NCBI GenBank assembly: GCA_001662425.1
Contig: BDDC01000243.1
Location: 1-64,000, forward strand
Direction: 5' to 3'
DNA: 64,000 bases
From: Chlamydomonas sphaeroides
Lineage: Eukaryota; Chlorophyta; Chlorophyceae; Chlamydomonadales; Chlamydomonadaceae
This document shows, piece by piece, positions 1-13,400 of this stretch; positions within the stretch are counted from its first letter, which is position 1, and each line of letters begins with the position of its first letter. The translations under genes and the position numbers were made by a program. Below the pieces are notes generated by a model that had not been told where the DNA came from, did no database searches, and saw only the letters and a program-made list of their open reading frames with translations.

Positions 1-25
1 TCACATCCGCGTGCAAGTTATGCAG

Positions 26-1403
26 GGGCCTGAGCAACTCGCCGTGTTCGTCTACGGCGTGTGGCCATAATAGCTGCTCGTATGGTTGCACATGACTGTC
101 CTCCGAAACTTCACATGCAACTTCTCCTCGAGCTGCCAATGGCTTTTGTGTCTTCGCTCGTTCGTGTTGCTCTGTCTTGTGTGATGGGCTGGTCCGGAAC
201 GGATGTCTCTTGTGCCTCTCAACTGGCCCCCGCATGCTCCCACCCTTCCACAGATCCTGGCGGCCGGCGCTCCCCCGCAGCGTGTCACCCTGGTGGCCTC
301 GGCCCTGGGCCGCAGCTATGTGCTGGACGGGGACGGATTCGTGGGAGGTGGGTGCCCGCAAGCTGCTTGGCTTGCTGGTGGTGCTTCACCTTCCAAAACA
401 TGCTCCCGCCATGCCTGCTCCTTTGCGCAACAGGCCCCGGCAGCCCCGGCCCCTGCCTTGGCGCCGAGGGCCTCCTGGACCAGGCCGAGCTGGCGCAGCT
501 CGTGTCCCCGGGGGCCGCGCGGCTGAACCTGGAGGCCTTTGCCAACGTCGGGCCGCACTCAGGCAACCAGTGCGTGGGGTTGGGGTGGGATCAGGTTGCA
601 TCGCAGTGCTGTGAGGGAGACCGGGAATGCGGGGCGGGGATGCTCAGGATGCGGGAGAGGCATGCGGGGAAATCGAGATATGTTACACGTGGGGTAGTTG
701 TGGGCCGGGACCTATGCGGGCCAGCGCTACGAAGAGCGGGGCAGGTGGCGGTAGCTGGCGGTGCTATCCACGCAGTCAGTGGCGCGAGCTCGGCGACGTG
801 CCGTAAATCGCTCTGCCTGCTGCTTTCCATGCATGTAATGCATGCACGCGCAGGTGGGTGCACTTTGATGACACATTTACGCTCTTTAACAAGGTGTGTA
901 TGTGGCAGTGGGGCCTGAAGGGAAAGAAGGAAGTGGGATGCAATGGGAGCGATGCGAAAGCAGGGGCCACAAGCGTGCGATGACAATGGATCACCTTACC
1001 GCCGATCCATCCGTCCTGCGCGCCCGTTCCCCAGGTCTGCTTTGCTCGCGAGCACTGCCTGGGCGGCGTGGGCCTGTGGGACGTGGACGGCGACAGCTAC
1101 GGTCAGCTGATGGCCACACTCGAGGTGGGCAGGAGGGGCACGAGGGATGCGCCCCTGGCTCACCAGCGAGCCCCTAGCTGCTTGGGCATCCGGCCGTTGC
1201 CGCCCGCTCGCCGCCATGGATGGGCCCCACCCGTAGCCGCGCGCCCACCTTGGCCACAGGAGGCCCTGCTGGGCGACCCCGCCGCGTGCGCTGCCTACGA
1301 GACCCCCGAGTGCAGCAACGTGGTGTCAGCCACCGGCTCCAGCAGTGTTGGCCAGGCAGAGCTGGTGGCCACACTGCAGGACACCGAGTACATGCTGTAT
1401 CAG
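26..1403 (+). CDS. Exon block: N-terminal Cys-containing segment (upstream part missing)
   Basis: Exons are read at 26-58, 254-347, 434-573, 1035-1124 and 1260-1403; the last four join in consistent phase. The peptide includes GRSYVLDGDGFVG, an NQCVCFAREHCLGG cluster, and AACAAYETPECSNVV just before the first lectin domain. The cysteine spacing is somewhat like a WSC or PAN module, but I cannot assign a family. The last exon ends TEYMLYQ, which forms the first beta strand leading into CTLD1. No start codon or signal peptide is present, so the gene begins before base 1. Confidence 0.55.
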
Positions 1404-4400
1404 GTGCTGAGCCGCGAGCGGGCGCCAGAGGAAGCCCGCCGCGCCGTACACAAGTGATGTTCTGTTACGCCTCGCACAGGTCAAGAAGGGCTGGTCCGCC
1501 GCTCGCAGCCACTGCCAGGCGACCGGCGGCGACCTGGCGTCCATCAAGAGCCGCAGCGAGGCCAGCGTGCTCTTCTCGCTGCTGTCAAACTGGGCTTCCA
1601 GCGGCCAGCTGTCCGAGTCAGACCTGTACCGCGAGCGCACCGTGCTGGTGTGGCTGGGCGGCAGCGACTCGGTGCAGGAGGGCCGCTTCGTGTGGCTGGA
1701 TGGAGAGGAGCTCACGTACCTTGAGTGGACGCCGGGGCAGCCGGACGGGAGGTGAGTTCACGCACAGTCGCCTTCCTGGCAGGCTGCTGGTTTGTGACCA
1801 GCCGCTGTCATTGATTTCTACCGGTGTCCCTCCTGTCAGGTACGGCGGCGAGGACTGCCTTGCGGCCCAGCTGCTGCTGGGCGGCAGTGTGGGTGCGGGA
1901 CTGCGGCAGGTGGCCAGCGCCTGCAGCCAGTGGTTCGACATGGGCTGCAGGTAAGGAGGCAGGAAGACAGTGGGGAGGTGGGGACGGACTCGATCGCCCA
2001 GAGCCAGCCTTTCTGACATCGATGATGACCACTACTCAAGTACTGCTGCCTGCTGCGCTTTGCGCCCCGTTGACGCGCCTCAGCGAGACCCTGCCCTTCG
2101 TGTGCGCACGTGAGTTGTTTTTGATGGCGTGGGGGGCGGAACGTGTATCAGCGTGCGCGCCTGTACGCAGCGGAGTGCTGGGTTGACCCAACCAGCGTTG
2201 GGCCCCCGTGCTTAATAGACCCACGCCCGGCTACCCGCCTGAGGTCTCTTGCTTGGCGTGCTTCTCCTCATCAGGTCCCCGGCGCATCTCCGACGTGGAT
2301 TTGGGCTCCGTACGGGAGGTGCCGTACCTGCTCAACAGCTGGTTCGTGATGCCGCCCAATGTCAGCGGAGACCCCGGCCTGCTGCTGAGCATGGCGGAGG
2401 GGCAGAAGCTGTGCAGGAGCTACGGGGTGAGGCGCGGGGACAGGACCGACCGGAGGGGCTGGCAGGGTGCATCAAGACCGGAGGAGCTGGGTATGTGCAT
2501 CAAGACCGGAGTGTGTTGATGTCACACACACATCGCCACACGCGCAGGCGGAGCTTCCCTCTCTCACGGATCCCACCACTCGTGCTGAGGTGTTGACCAA
2601 CTACCACAGCGACCTGCCGCCCTACATGTGGCTGGGTCTGAGGTCGTACGGCGACGGCCAGGTGAGAATGCAACCACGCACATGATGAGAGCATGGGGCA
2701 TGGCATGGCGTACGGCATGGGGCACGAGGGCTCGCGCTGTTCATGGGTAGCTGCCCAACTTGCCCCTTTACTCAGCGACACCGAACACTCCCTACCAACG
2801 CAGCTGTTCTGGTCGGACGGCTCCATGTCGGTTGACGGCTTCTTGAATGCCTGGGAGCCGGGCGAGTTTGGCAACGCAGGTACGGACGGGTCATGCCAGG
2901 TGGCGTTAGTTGGCGGGGAATGGGGTGGGGTGAAGCTAGGCGTGCGCCGTACGAACCGTGGTTGCGCCTTCCGGTACGGCGCTGCCTGCTGGGGCGTTGA
3001 TTGATGGGAGGCCCAATCATGCATCCTGTCCCGCTCGCAGCCTGCGCCATCATCGTGGGCCCACAGGGCGCCAACGTCTCACTGGAGGTGGGTTGGCAGC
3101 ATAGCAGGCGAAACGTACAGGGGGGCTTGCGGGGTGCCCGCCTACATGCTATGCTCTGTGTCATCAAGGAACGCATCCATTCACACAAGTCGTGACCGCG
3201 CCACGCCCCGCTGCCGGCAGATCGACTCACTGTACAGCGTGTGGAACGCATCAGCAACCACGGGGGCGACTCTGGTCAGCCCGCCGCCGCCGCCGCCGCC
3301 CAGCCCGATGCCGCCGTCACCCTCGGCGCCTGGCGCGCCCACGCCTCCTGAACCGCCGCCAAGTGCTGTCAGCCCGCCGCCGCGAATGCGGCCCCCGCCA
3401 GCTGCCCCTCCCTCCCCAACGCCCCCGGACGCGCCCAGCCCGCCGCCTCCAAGCCCCGCAGGCAACTTGTTTGTGCCGCAAGGTGTGCCGTGTGTGGGCT
3501 TAGCTCGTCCACGAAACATGATATCGATGCAAGTCCCTGCCGTCAAGTATGCATGCGGCCCCTCCTGCTCCCTGAGCTGGTACGTCCCGCCTGCCTCATT
3601 GCTGCCCCCCGCATTGCCAACATTCAGGCATCTACTCGCTGTCCTGCTTGGAGAGGGCGCCCGTGGTCTGCCAGAGCCGTGAGCTGGGTGGCAGCTGCAC
3701 TGCACTGGCTGGGCGTTGCTTGTGGGGGTTGCGGGCCTGTGGGGGTCCCCTCTGGGTCCCCTGGGTCCCCTCTGGGTCCCCTGGGTCCCCTCTGGGTCCC
3801 CTGGGTCCCCTCTGGGTCCCCTGGGTCCCCTCTGGGTCCCCTGGGTACTCTGCTGGGTCCCCTTTGGGGGTTGTGGGTCCCCTGTGCCGGTCATGCCGTC
3901 AGCGGTATGCGGCGCACTCGAGCAAGCCCCTATAAGGCAGAGGAGGTGGTGTACAGCGGGCTTGAATCGCGGTAATGCAAGCCGGTAGGGCGGAGGCAGC
4001 CTCCTACGTGCCGTGTCCCTACAACAAACCTCTGTCTACCCCACTCCAATGCAACCCCGCAGCTACGCCAGCCGCCTCGCTCTCGCCCATCTTCTTCTGC
4101 CTCTCGCGACCCAACGGCCTCGCCTTCATCGTGCCCGGAGAGCAGCTGCCGCGCAGCCCCGTAACGGTCATATCAGAGACAGAGTGCGCCACGGCCTGCA
4201 TGATCCAGCCCACCTGCGTCTACTACACCTACCTACCCCAGTGGGGAGCGCCTGACCCGGGCACGGGCGAGCGGCCCACGCTCTGCCACCTTATGGCTGT
4301 GCCCTGGACCCAGGATTCCGGCAGGTCTTTCACACCCAAGATGATGTCAGAGGTGATAGACGTGACGGACCGTGTGTGCTTCAGGAGCGGTGAGCAATCA

Positions 4401-7400
4401 ACCTGCTGCGGAGCTCAATGGTCGGAATCCATCCACCCTCGCACGGCTAGATGTTTCGCGCTACGGACCAACAAGCGATTCGTCTGGCCGTTTCCTTCTC
4501 ATGGTCGTCCTTGCCCCCAGACTCTACCTTGACCGGTAGCTGGCTCGGGGGCCGGCAGCAGTACGACCTAGACCCTCCCGTCGCCAGCAGCCCCGTCTTT
4601 GGCATACCCGCGCCCTACGACAAAGGCCCTGCGCCCGTGCCGTTCAGGTCGGTCACATAGCTGTGGTACCTAGCCTTTGTTTCATCAGCGCATCTCTTCA
4701 CATCTCGTTGGGGCTAGCTTGTCATGATTTGCGCTCCTTGCTCGCTCCACGCCTTGTCGGCGCCCGCTGCTGACTTGAGCGTGCGGCGCACACGCCGTGC
4801 TCGCCCCCACCCTCCCGCAGCCTCCTGTGCTCCGGCCTGTCCACGGTGCCAGTCCTAGGCTCCGTCACTCTGGTGTACGACAGGACCACCAAGAACCTGC
4901 AGGACGTGGGGGTGGCCTGCGCGGGCGCAGCAGCGGGTGCCGAGCAGCGCGTTTTCCAGCACCGTGCTGGCACCTCGGCCTCCTCCACCGCCGACTGCGG
5001 CCGCAGCGGTGTCAGGGGTCTGGCAGGCACCTTCGACGCAAGCGGCATATGCACGGCAAGTGGATGGGGGACAGTGAGGGGCTGGGCTGGGACTAGCAGC
5101 GGCTGGACACCTCACAGTGCCGTCGCCACCACACAACACATGCCGTCGGCTGATGCAAACATCCTCCGCTGCTGCTGCCTGTCCCGTCCTGTTCGTCGTG
5201 CAGCTCGAGGTGCTGTGCGGCACGGGCTCGGTGCTCCGCGCGCTCTCTGGGAGCAACACCCGCTCCTGCGCCGTGGGAGGCAGCTTCAGCTTCCGCTGCC
5301 CCGCCGGCATGGCGGCGTATGGCCTGGCCGGCAGCGCCGTGCCCAACCTGGGCACTGTCGCTGCGCCCACCAGCCCCGTCACTAACTACCTCGCCACGTT
5401 GCAGCTGCTGTGCACACCCGTACCACCGGTGCTCTTGCCGCCGCCCCCGTCGCCACCACCGCCGCCGCCGCCCTCACCGCCTCTCATGCCAGGCCAGGTT
5501 GCATCGCCGCCCCCACCGCCATCACCGCCGCCACCCCGGCCGCCTTCACCGAAGCCGCCCAGCCCACCGAAGCCACCTTCGCCTCCCAAGCCGCCGCCCC
5601 GGCCGCCGCCCATGCCGCCGCCCGTCGCCACGGGACGTCGCCGGGCGCTGCTCGAGGAGGGAGCGGCGCTGCTGGGTACCAATGAGGCTCTGCTGCCGAG
5701 CACGCAGGGGCGTCGGCTGCAGCAGACCCTGCTGCCACCGTCACCGCCGCCCTCGCCGCCGCCCTCGCCGCCGCCTAGGCCATCGCCACCCCCGCGACCC
5801 CCGCCGTCACCACCCATGCCGCCGCCACCACCACCACCCTCGCCGCCGCCGAGCCCTCGACCACCTCCGCCATCACCCCCGCCGCCTCCAAGCCCAAGCC
5901 CGCCGCCTCCGCCCCCCCGGCCGCCCGCACCCCCCAGCGCGCCTCCCACGCCCCCTAGTCCGCCACCGCCCAGGCCGCCGCGCCCGCGGCCGCCAGCGCC
6001 ACCTCCCAAGCCGCCAGGCCCGCCGCAGCCACCCTCGCCTGCCCCGCGGCCGTCGCCGCCGTCACCACCTCCGCTGCCTCCCAAGCCACCACTGCCGCCA
6101 TCGCCCCCTAAGCCGCCCAGCCCTCCGAGGCCGCCCAAGCCCCCGCCGCCCAAGCCGCCGGCGCCACCGCCGGCCCCACCCAGGCCTCCTCAGCTGCCAC
6201 CGGCACCGCCAAGCCCTCCATCCCAGCCCTCACCTTGGCCCAGCCCCTCGCCCCCACCGCAGCCGTCTCTGCCTCCCTCGCCGCCACCGCGCCCACCGGC
6301 GCCACCCCGACGTCCGCCCTCTCCAACCTTGCCACCATCGCCTCCGCCGCCACCAGCCAATGCCATAAATGGTAGGACCGGGTTGCGTTGTGGCCGCAGA
6401 TCATGCAGTAGTGCCGACTGAACTTCCCCTGCCCCAACCCCCATGTACACACGGAAGGCGGCCCCTTGTGCCCCACCTGCTCGGCGGTCATCGGCGACTC
6501 GTCTTCCTCCTCGCCCTGGTTTGGCACTCAGACGCAGGGCGCGGTGCGCTGCCCCCAGGGCCTTCTGCTGGGGCCCCTAGTGCCCACCATTGCCGGCGCC
6601 TGGTTCACAGGCAGCGCTGCGGGGGTGCTGCCCTATGCCGGGCTGGGCGGCTCCTGCAGCCCGCAGACGCCAGTGTCGGGCAACGTCACGGCCATCACGG
6701 CAGGCAACCCCGCGGTGCCGCTGGGCTCGCTGCTCTACACCCGACCGGTGCGTGCTGCCTTTCCGAGCGAGCATGCAGCAGAATGGCTCGAGGGATACCG
6801 CTGCGTGCGTGCACACGTATGCTTGCAAGCCGCCGGGAAGTCAGCGCCGTACGTCAGAGGAACCGAAATCGCTGCTGGCTGCGCTGTTGACGTGCGCTGA
6901 TGTTGGCTGTTGTGCAGGTGCTCGGCGCGGCTTGCGCCGGAGTTGGCATCGTCGAGGTCATGGGTGCGTGCGTTGCCGTCTGTCAGGGGCGGGGCTTGAT
7001 CTCATGCTTGCTCGCATGCCCCATGCCTCATACGATCGTCTGGGCCCGCCTTGCGCCTGCCCCTGCCCCGTGCACCACACCCCAGGCGCCTTCACCAGCT
7101 GGGCGCCCACCCGGCCCGGCTACGTGTCGTCCATGGCCGTCAGGTGAGCGAGGGGGCATGCAGGGACCGCGGCCTAGCAGCGTCGGGTGACTTGGGTGAC
7201 CTGGGTGAGTAATAGGGCTCGTATCTTACCCGTTGCCAAGTCACCCGGGGTGGGTAACTTCCCCTAGCCTTGCGGCCGGGAAGTCACCCAAGGTGGCGCA
7301 AAAGACGGTGTTGCCTAGCAAAAATCAGCATTTCGGTTGACTTCGCTGGCTTTCGGCCGCCTGAGGTCACCCAGCCCGGGTGAGTTCAGTCCCAAGTGAC

Positions 7401-10400
7401 CAGCACGTCGGGTGAATTGGGTGACCTGGGTGAGTAACATACGAGCCCCGCCTAGCACGCAGCCATGCACGCCACCCCACCAAGCGATCATGCCATGGTG
7501 ACACATGGCAACAAACCATGCGCTTGAGTAGCCTGCCAGCTGCTTGCACCCCAGCTGGGTCGGCATGCATGCGTGCGTGCGTGTGCGCTTGCTGCTGCTT
7601 CTCCAGCCTGCCTCTAAACTTGCATGACGCGCCCGTGCCACCCGCTGCTGCTCCTCGCTCCTGCTGCCGCTCCTGCCCCCCGCCATCCATGCGCAGGTGC
7701 CGCAACGCTGCGTCCTTCCCTGCGGCCACGATGCCTGGCGAGCCGCACCAGTCCTGGCGCTTCGCCTGCCCCGAGGGGACTGTTGTGACAGAGGTGTTGT
7801 GGGCGCAGCAGCGCCTCCCTTCGGGACAGCCCTTCCTGACCAGCGTGGCCTTTGTCTGCGGCTTCATCGGCATCCCGCCCGAGCCCGAGCTGCCAGGTGA
7901 GTGGCAGCATACCAGCAGAAGGGGCTTGAAGTACGTGTCCGACACTTGCTAAGGCGGGCGAGGTGTGCCCTTCAATCTCATGACGAACCTGCATAATGAA
8001 CACCCGCAGCTACCAGCTCCTTCACCTTGGCCGAGTTGGAGAACAGGGAGTACGTCGCGGCACAGTGCCCTGGAGGGCAATACGCCACCGCAGTGTACGG
8101 CACGTGAGTCGCACCCGCACGAGGCCTTGCTAGCGTTGACTGTGGCGACAACTGCGCATTGCATTGCGTCAGGCGCACGGGTCAGCGGCGCGGTCCGTAC
8201 AGGCGCCTGGTCCAAGCGTCTTTACCCTTGTATTGTACTCAACCCGTCCATCTGCGTTCAGGCTCGACATCCCCAGAGGCGTCACCCTCAGCGCGCCACT
8301 TCCACACTTTATCCGGAAGCTGGGCATTGTATGCAGCGGCACGCCCGCCGTGACGCTTGGTGAGGTCGCAGCTCTGCGTGCGTGCGTGGCCGAAGCGCTC
8401 TCGCCACGCATGCATGCATGCTCAAGGAACCGGCGTTGTTTTGCTGCTTTCTGCGCCCCATGCGTGTACGTAGCTGTGGACGTTGCCGTGGAGCTCCCGT
8501 CCAACGCTACTTCAGGGGTGGAGTTCTACTCGGCGACATGCCCCGGTGCGGTTGCGGTCGGGAAACAACATCACGTAGCCGCCAAAGCCAAGGTGGGGCA
8601 ACGTACGCTGACGCGTCCCTCCGCATTGCCCGCCGCGCCGGCTCCTTTGACCCCAGCCGGCATCGGCACCGTGTCGGGCAAGTCCGCTGTGTTCAATCCC
8701 AGCATGACGCTGGGCGCGCTGATGACGGCGGATGCGCTTTGCTACGACACGCTCGACCACACCTTGCAGCTGCCGTACAGCCAGGACCTGCAGGCCGGCC
8801 TGCCGTATAGCGAGCGGTGCCGCTCCGGGACTGTGGTGTCCGGCTTTGCGACGCTGCGGTCGCGATTGGACGCTTCGTCGGCCCCGGTCTCTCCGGGGCA
8901 GACGCCTGCGGCCTCGTTCCTTCACGGCCTCAAGCTCATTTGCAGCCTCGTCACGGACCTGGACCCTGCCGCCCGCGCGCTTGCGGGTATGACGGGCATG
9001 GGCCATTGGCCGTCTGGCCTCCAGCGCATCGACTCCTCGCTCGTTCTGCGCCTGCTGCTGCACCGCAACATACACCCCTTCCACCTTGCTCACTCGCAGC
9101 TCAACTGCCCATGGTGGGCGCGCCCAGTGTCCCCGGGACCCATTTCCGGTGAGGCTGTCGCCCCATGGCCAGAACCCATCAGCCGCACAACAGACCGCTC
9201 ACCTAGGTCGCGGGATGACGCCGAACAACCACCACATTACACCACCCCTATGGTATGGCTGCCTGCCGCCAGATATGAGTGCCCGGTGGGCAGCAAGGCG
9301 GTTTCCATATCGAGCCTCATGGACGTCGGCAATGAGGTGGGCTGGGCGCAGCAGCAGGGGCATGCAAGGGTCGCTGCCGCTGTCGTGCCAAGCCCTTGTG
9401 CCGCCGGCGCATTGCTACCTTTACGTCGGTTGGCCTCTGACCACCACCCACCCACCCACCGCAGCTGCTGAGCTTGAGGCTCGAGTGCGACAACGCTCCT
9501 CTGGAGGAGGGCTCGTCGTCCCTAGCGCAACAGGCTTCTGCAGCGCAGCAGGCCCTGATCGCTGGTATTGTGAGCACTGGAAAGGGCTGCAGGCCGCTCG
9601 CCGGCCTTGCGTAGCTTGACTGCTGGCGCAATGCATGCGTGTCGAATATGCCTAAAGCACGCCCCACGGCGGCGCAGCGGGCTGTGTTTGTGAGCGTGCG
9701 CGGGCCAGCCCTGCACGCGTCTTAGCCTCCTACCAAACCCAGCCCCGCACCAATTTGACTCCAGTTCCGTGCGTCTTCGTGCAGGCGGGCGCTCAAACCC
9801 GCGGCGGGGTTGCAGGTGCGTTACCGCACGCAGCAGGCTAAGCAGGCTGTAAAGTAGCAAGCAGTGGCTTTATGTTGCGCTTGGCGCAGGGACATTGCTT
9901 GGGGCGAGGACCTGTGCTGCCCGTAGCGCACCGTGCCTCCCACCCCGCACCGCCCTGCTGCAGGAGCATGCCCCACGTTCCCGGGGTTCACATTTGTCCA
10001 GGGCAAAGACGCGGTGGGCGCCGACCTGGGCAAGGTCGAGGGCACCACACAGGACAGCTTCTACGAGGCGTGTGCCCGCAACTGCAGCTGCATGGGGTGG
10101 AACATCAACGGCTGGCTGAAGAGCAACGCCAGCTTGCTGGCCGCTTCGGCGGAGTTTGCCCCCAACCCGTGTGGCGGGATCTACGTCCGGGTCGGCCTCT
10201 GCGACGGTACGTACGTTGCTCATTCCTGATGTAGTCCATGTATGTAGCACTCCTGGCAGCAGGCGTGAGACGCACCTATCATGCATGTGCTCAAGCGCTC
10301 ACGTTTTCTGCTATCCCCAACATCATCTGGTGTGGCGCTCGCCCGCTAAGTCTTTTCGCACTGCTGGCCTCAGTTGCGCTGCTTCTTGCCCCTCCCAACA

Positions 10401-13400
10401 GAGTCCACCGTCGCTGCATTGGGCGACCAGCAGGAGTCTGAGCTGCCGCGGACCGTGGGCCGGGAGCGCTACATGAGCCCCGAGCTCGTGTCGTCGCCAC
10501 CGCCCACGGCCTTCTGGCTCGAGGTGCGTGGGAGCTTTGATGTGCCAACGCACAACGGCGGTGGGCTTGGGGACTCGTTTCCACACACGGCCCGAACTCC
10601 TTGACTAAACGACGTGGGCTCTGCACGCGTCGTAACCATATTTATTTCAGGGCTGCAATCTGCGACGTGTTGTGTGCGAGTACGCGCAGCCTCGGCGCAT
10701 GCAGCGTCCGAAGCTAGCTAGCGACGCCAGGCATCTTAGAAGCTAGCTAGCACGATGCATCTTGCAATCTCGGGCCGGCCCGCCCCTCCCGCCGCAGCGC
10801 ACCTGCCCGCTTGGCTTTGCGGGCGTGAGCACCCGACTGGACGACTCGCCCATCCCGGACGGAGAGGTGGTGCCTGCCGCCATGATCGACCTCGCCAACA
10901 GCCCCGGCAACGTAGCGGCCCTGTACGACATACTGCTGGACTGGACGCAGGTATGTCCATGGCGGGTGCGTTGTGGTGCCTGAGCCTGCTGCCCCCGGCT
11001 TGCTGGACAAGCCGCGTTCTTGCCTAGCCACATGTTCTACGACGCATGTGCTGCTGCCCTTGTCTCTACTTGTGTTCAGGCCGCTTCATTCTGCAGGTGA
11101 ACTCGACGGGTCAGGTGCAGCGGTTGTACATGGAGTCACATGCTCAGCGTCATCACCGTGCGCGACGATAAAAGCACTATACGCATACGTCGGAGTGGGC
11201 CCGGGTGCTAGCTGTGATGGCAGCCCTGCCAAAAGCCGTCCGTGCGTGTTCGTGCTGCTCGCAACCCCGCAAGCTGTCCGTGTTTGTGCTGCTCGCAACA
11301 CCGCTCCCTATCCAGGTCCCAGGGCGGCTACCTGGTGTCGTACACTGACGACCTCGAGGTGAGTTCGTTGCCTCGGGGCCGCGGCCGTGCGCAAGTTGGG
11401 CAGAGGTGACGCAACATCGGCAGCGTGCGCGGCCGTGCTGGCTCTTACCTGATGCGCCTCCGCACCTGCCCCTGGGCCGCCGGTCCTCCCATCCCGACGC
11501 CGCAGCGCAACGCGCTGGCGGCCATGGTGCAGGAGTGGTCGGCTGCGTTTGTGGCGGCTGATAACGTCAGTGTGTGGATCGGCGCCAGACGCACAGGCGC
11601 GTGGGGCGGCGTGGCCAGCCGCGCCAAGGCCTTATCAAACGCATACACTTTAAGCTTGTTCGGTGCATGTGTGGATGTGGCATGAACGCTGTTGTCAGCT
11701 TAGGGCAAGGATGCGTGCAGGGGGCCGCACGCTTTCGTGCTGGTGCTATGCTGGTCGAACCCCGAGTGCCAACAGGTCGACGGCCTGCGCCCTGGCCTTC
11801 ACTCTGCTTTGTGACCGCCCCCGCAGGCAATAATCTCTTAGACCTAACCTTTGAGGACGGCTCCGTGCTCGGCAGCTACGCAGCACCTTGGGCCTCCGGC
11901 GACCCGCCCGAGCCCAACGGTGCGCCCAACTAACCTGTCTGCTGCTAATAAATAGCATGCAATGCGGTGCCACTATAAAGGGTTGCACTATGTGTCCATG
12001 TTCCCTGACGCACCGGTTGCACCATGTTCCCTGATGCACCGGCGCACTATGAACACCGGCCTGCCCTCAGACCTAGGCGGCACTGAGGACTGCATCGAGA
12101 TGTCGGTGCGGCTGTCAGAGTGAGCGGGGATGGGCTGCATACATTGCATTAGTGGTCGCGCACGGAAGCGCCGCAACTATCAGGGCCCCGTTAGTAAGGC
12201 AAGCTGAGACCGACTGAGCTGGCGCACATGTGCTGGGATAGTGGGTCTACACGACGCGGGGCCCTGGCGCTGTGGCTAGCGTGCGCTGTGCACGCACGCA
12301 CGCACGCATGTGCACTGCGGCTGGTGCAGTCGTCGGGTCAAGTCAAGCAAGCCGGCCCTGTCCCTTATCTGGTGCTGCGTATGCAGCAACGGCGTGCTGT
12401 GGTACGACACGCAGTGCTCGGGCATTGTGCGGCGGCCCATATGCGAGATTGGTGAGTAGCAAGGTGCCTGGACCACAAGCCATGCATTTCAGTAGCACGT
12501 GAGAATTGATCTAGGCACGGCAGCACGTCTTCACGCGTTGGGACCGGCCTGCTATGCACTTGTTGTTGCGTCTCTGCCTGCTGACGAGAAGCCACATGTC
12601 TGCGATGCACAGTGCCGGCCGGCAAGCGACCGGGCGTGAGCGCCAGCGACGCAGCGGTCCCGGCAGTCCAGGTTACGGGCGAGAACGGCGATCAGCTGAT
12701 CATGTACGACATAGAGGTGCGTGGGCTGCAAGGCAGGCAGCGCGTACATGCACATGCCTAAGAAGCAAGGAGTCTGGAGCGCTTGCGCGAGCTAGGCTGT
12801 GCATGGTACCTGGGGGTAGCTAGCTACGCGGGCGGCGGGGGCGACACGCCATGCCATGCCTGCTGCTGTCTTGCATGACGCACCCCTTGTCGCTGCTGTG
12901 CGTGCCGTGCAGCTGGACTGGGGCCAGGCACAGGTGGGCGCCTGGATCTATGCTGCCTGCTGGGAGACGGTTGCAGCATTCTTGCAGTGCACATGGTAGA
13001 CCGCGCTAGCTGTGGGCCCTCCTCTGTCGTCATGCTAATAAGCGGCGTCATAATGTCCTGCCTGGATGCTTGCGTGTCGCAGACGTTTTGCCAGCGGAGG
13101 GGCGGGCGCCTGGCATCCTTCACTAGCTACGCCGAAATCAGGTGCGGCCTCGCTCCAGGGCGGCACACGGAGCGATGATCCCCACACCATGCTTCCGCGC
13201 ATGTGTGCGATTTGCAGTTTACCTTTATCCTCCCTGTTGACTGACGGAGTGATGCGCTGCATGCGCCTCTGCCACCACTGCGTCAACGAAACGGCTGCAG
13301 GCACTTGAGCATCGCCTTGAGGTGAGGTCGCCGGTATGCTGTCCAGCTCCGTGCGTATAGCATTTATGAGTACGGCAGATGGCTCCAGCAAGCTGGTTCT

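Noticed and set aside
3743..3846. CRISPR-like array
   Set aside because: The units are contiguous without spacers; it is a minisatellite in a eukaryotic intron.
3490..3988. Collagen-like GSPGSPLGPLGP reading frame
   Set aside because: It is a translation of the 20-bp minisatellite inside an intron; the flanking exons splice over it in frame.
5386..6153. Glycine-rich open frame on the minus strand
   Set aside because: It is the exact complement of the Pro-rich spacer (CCN codons read as GGN).
9785..9815. A 31-nt exon GCGGGCGC..TTGCAG
   Set aside because: Including it breaks the frame into the PAN-like exon at 9964, whereas direct splicing from 9564 keeps it.
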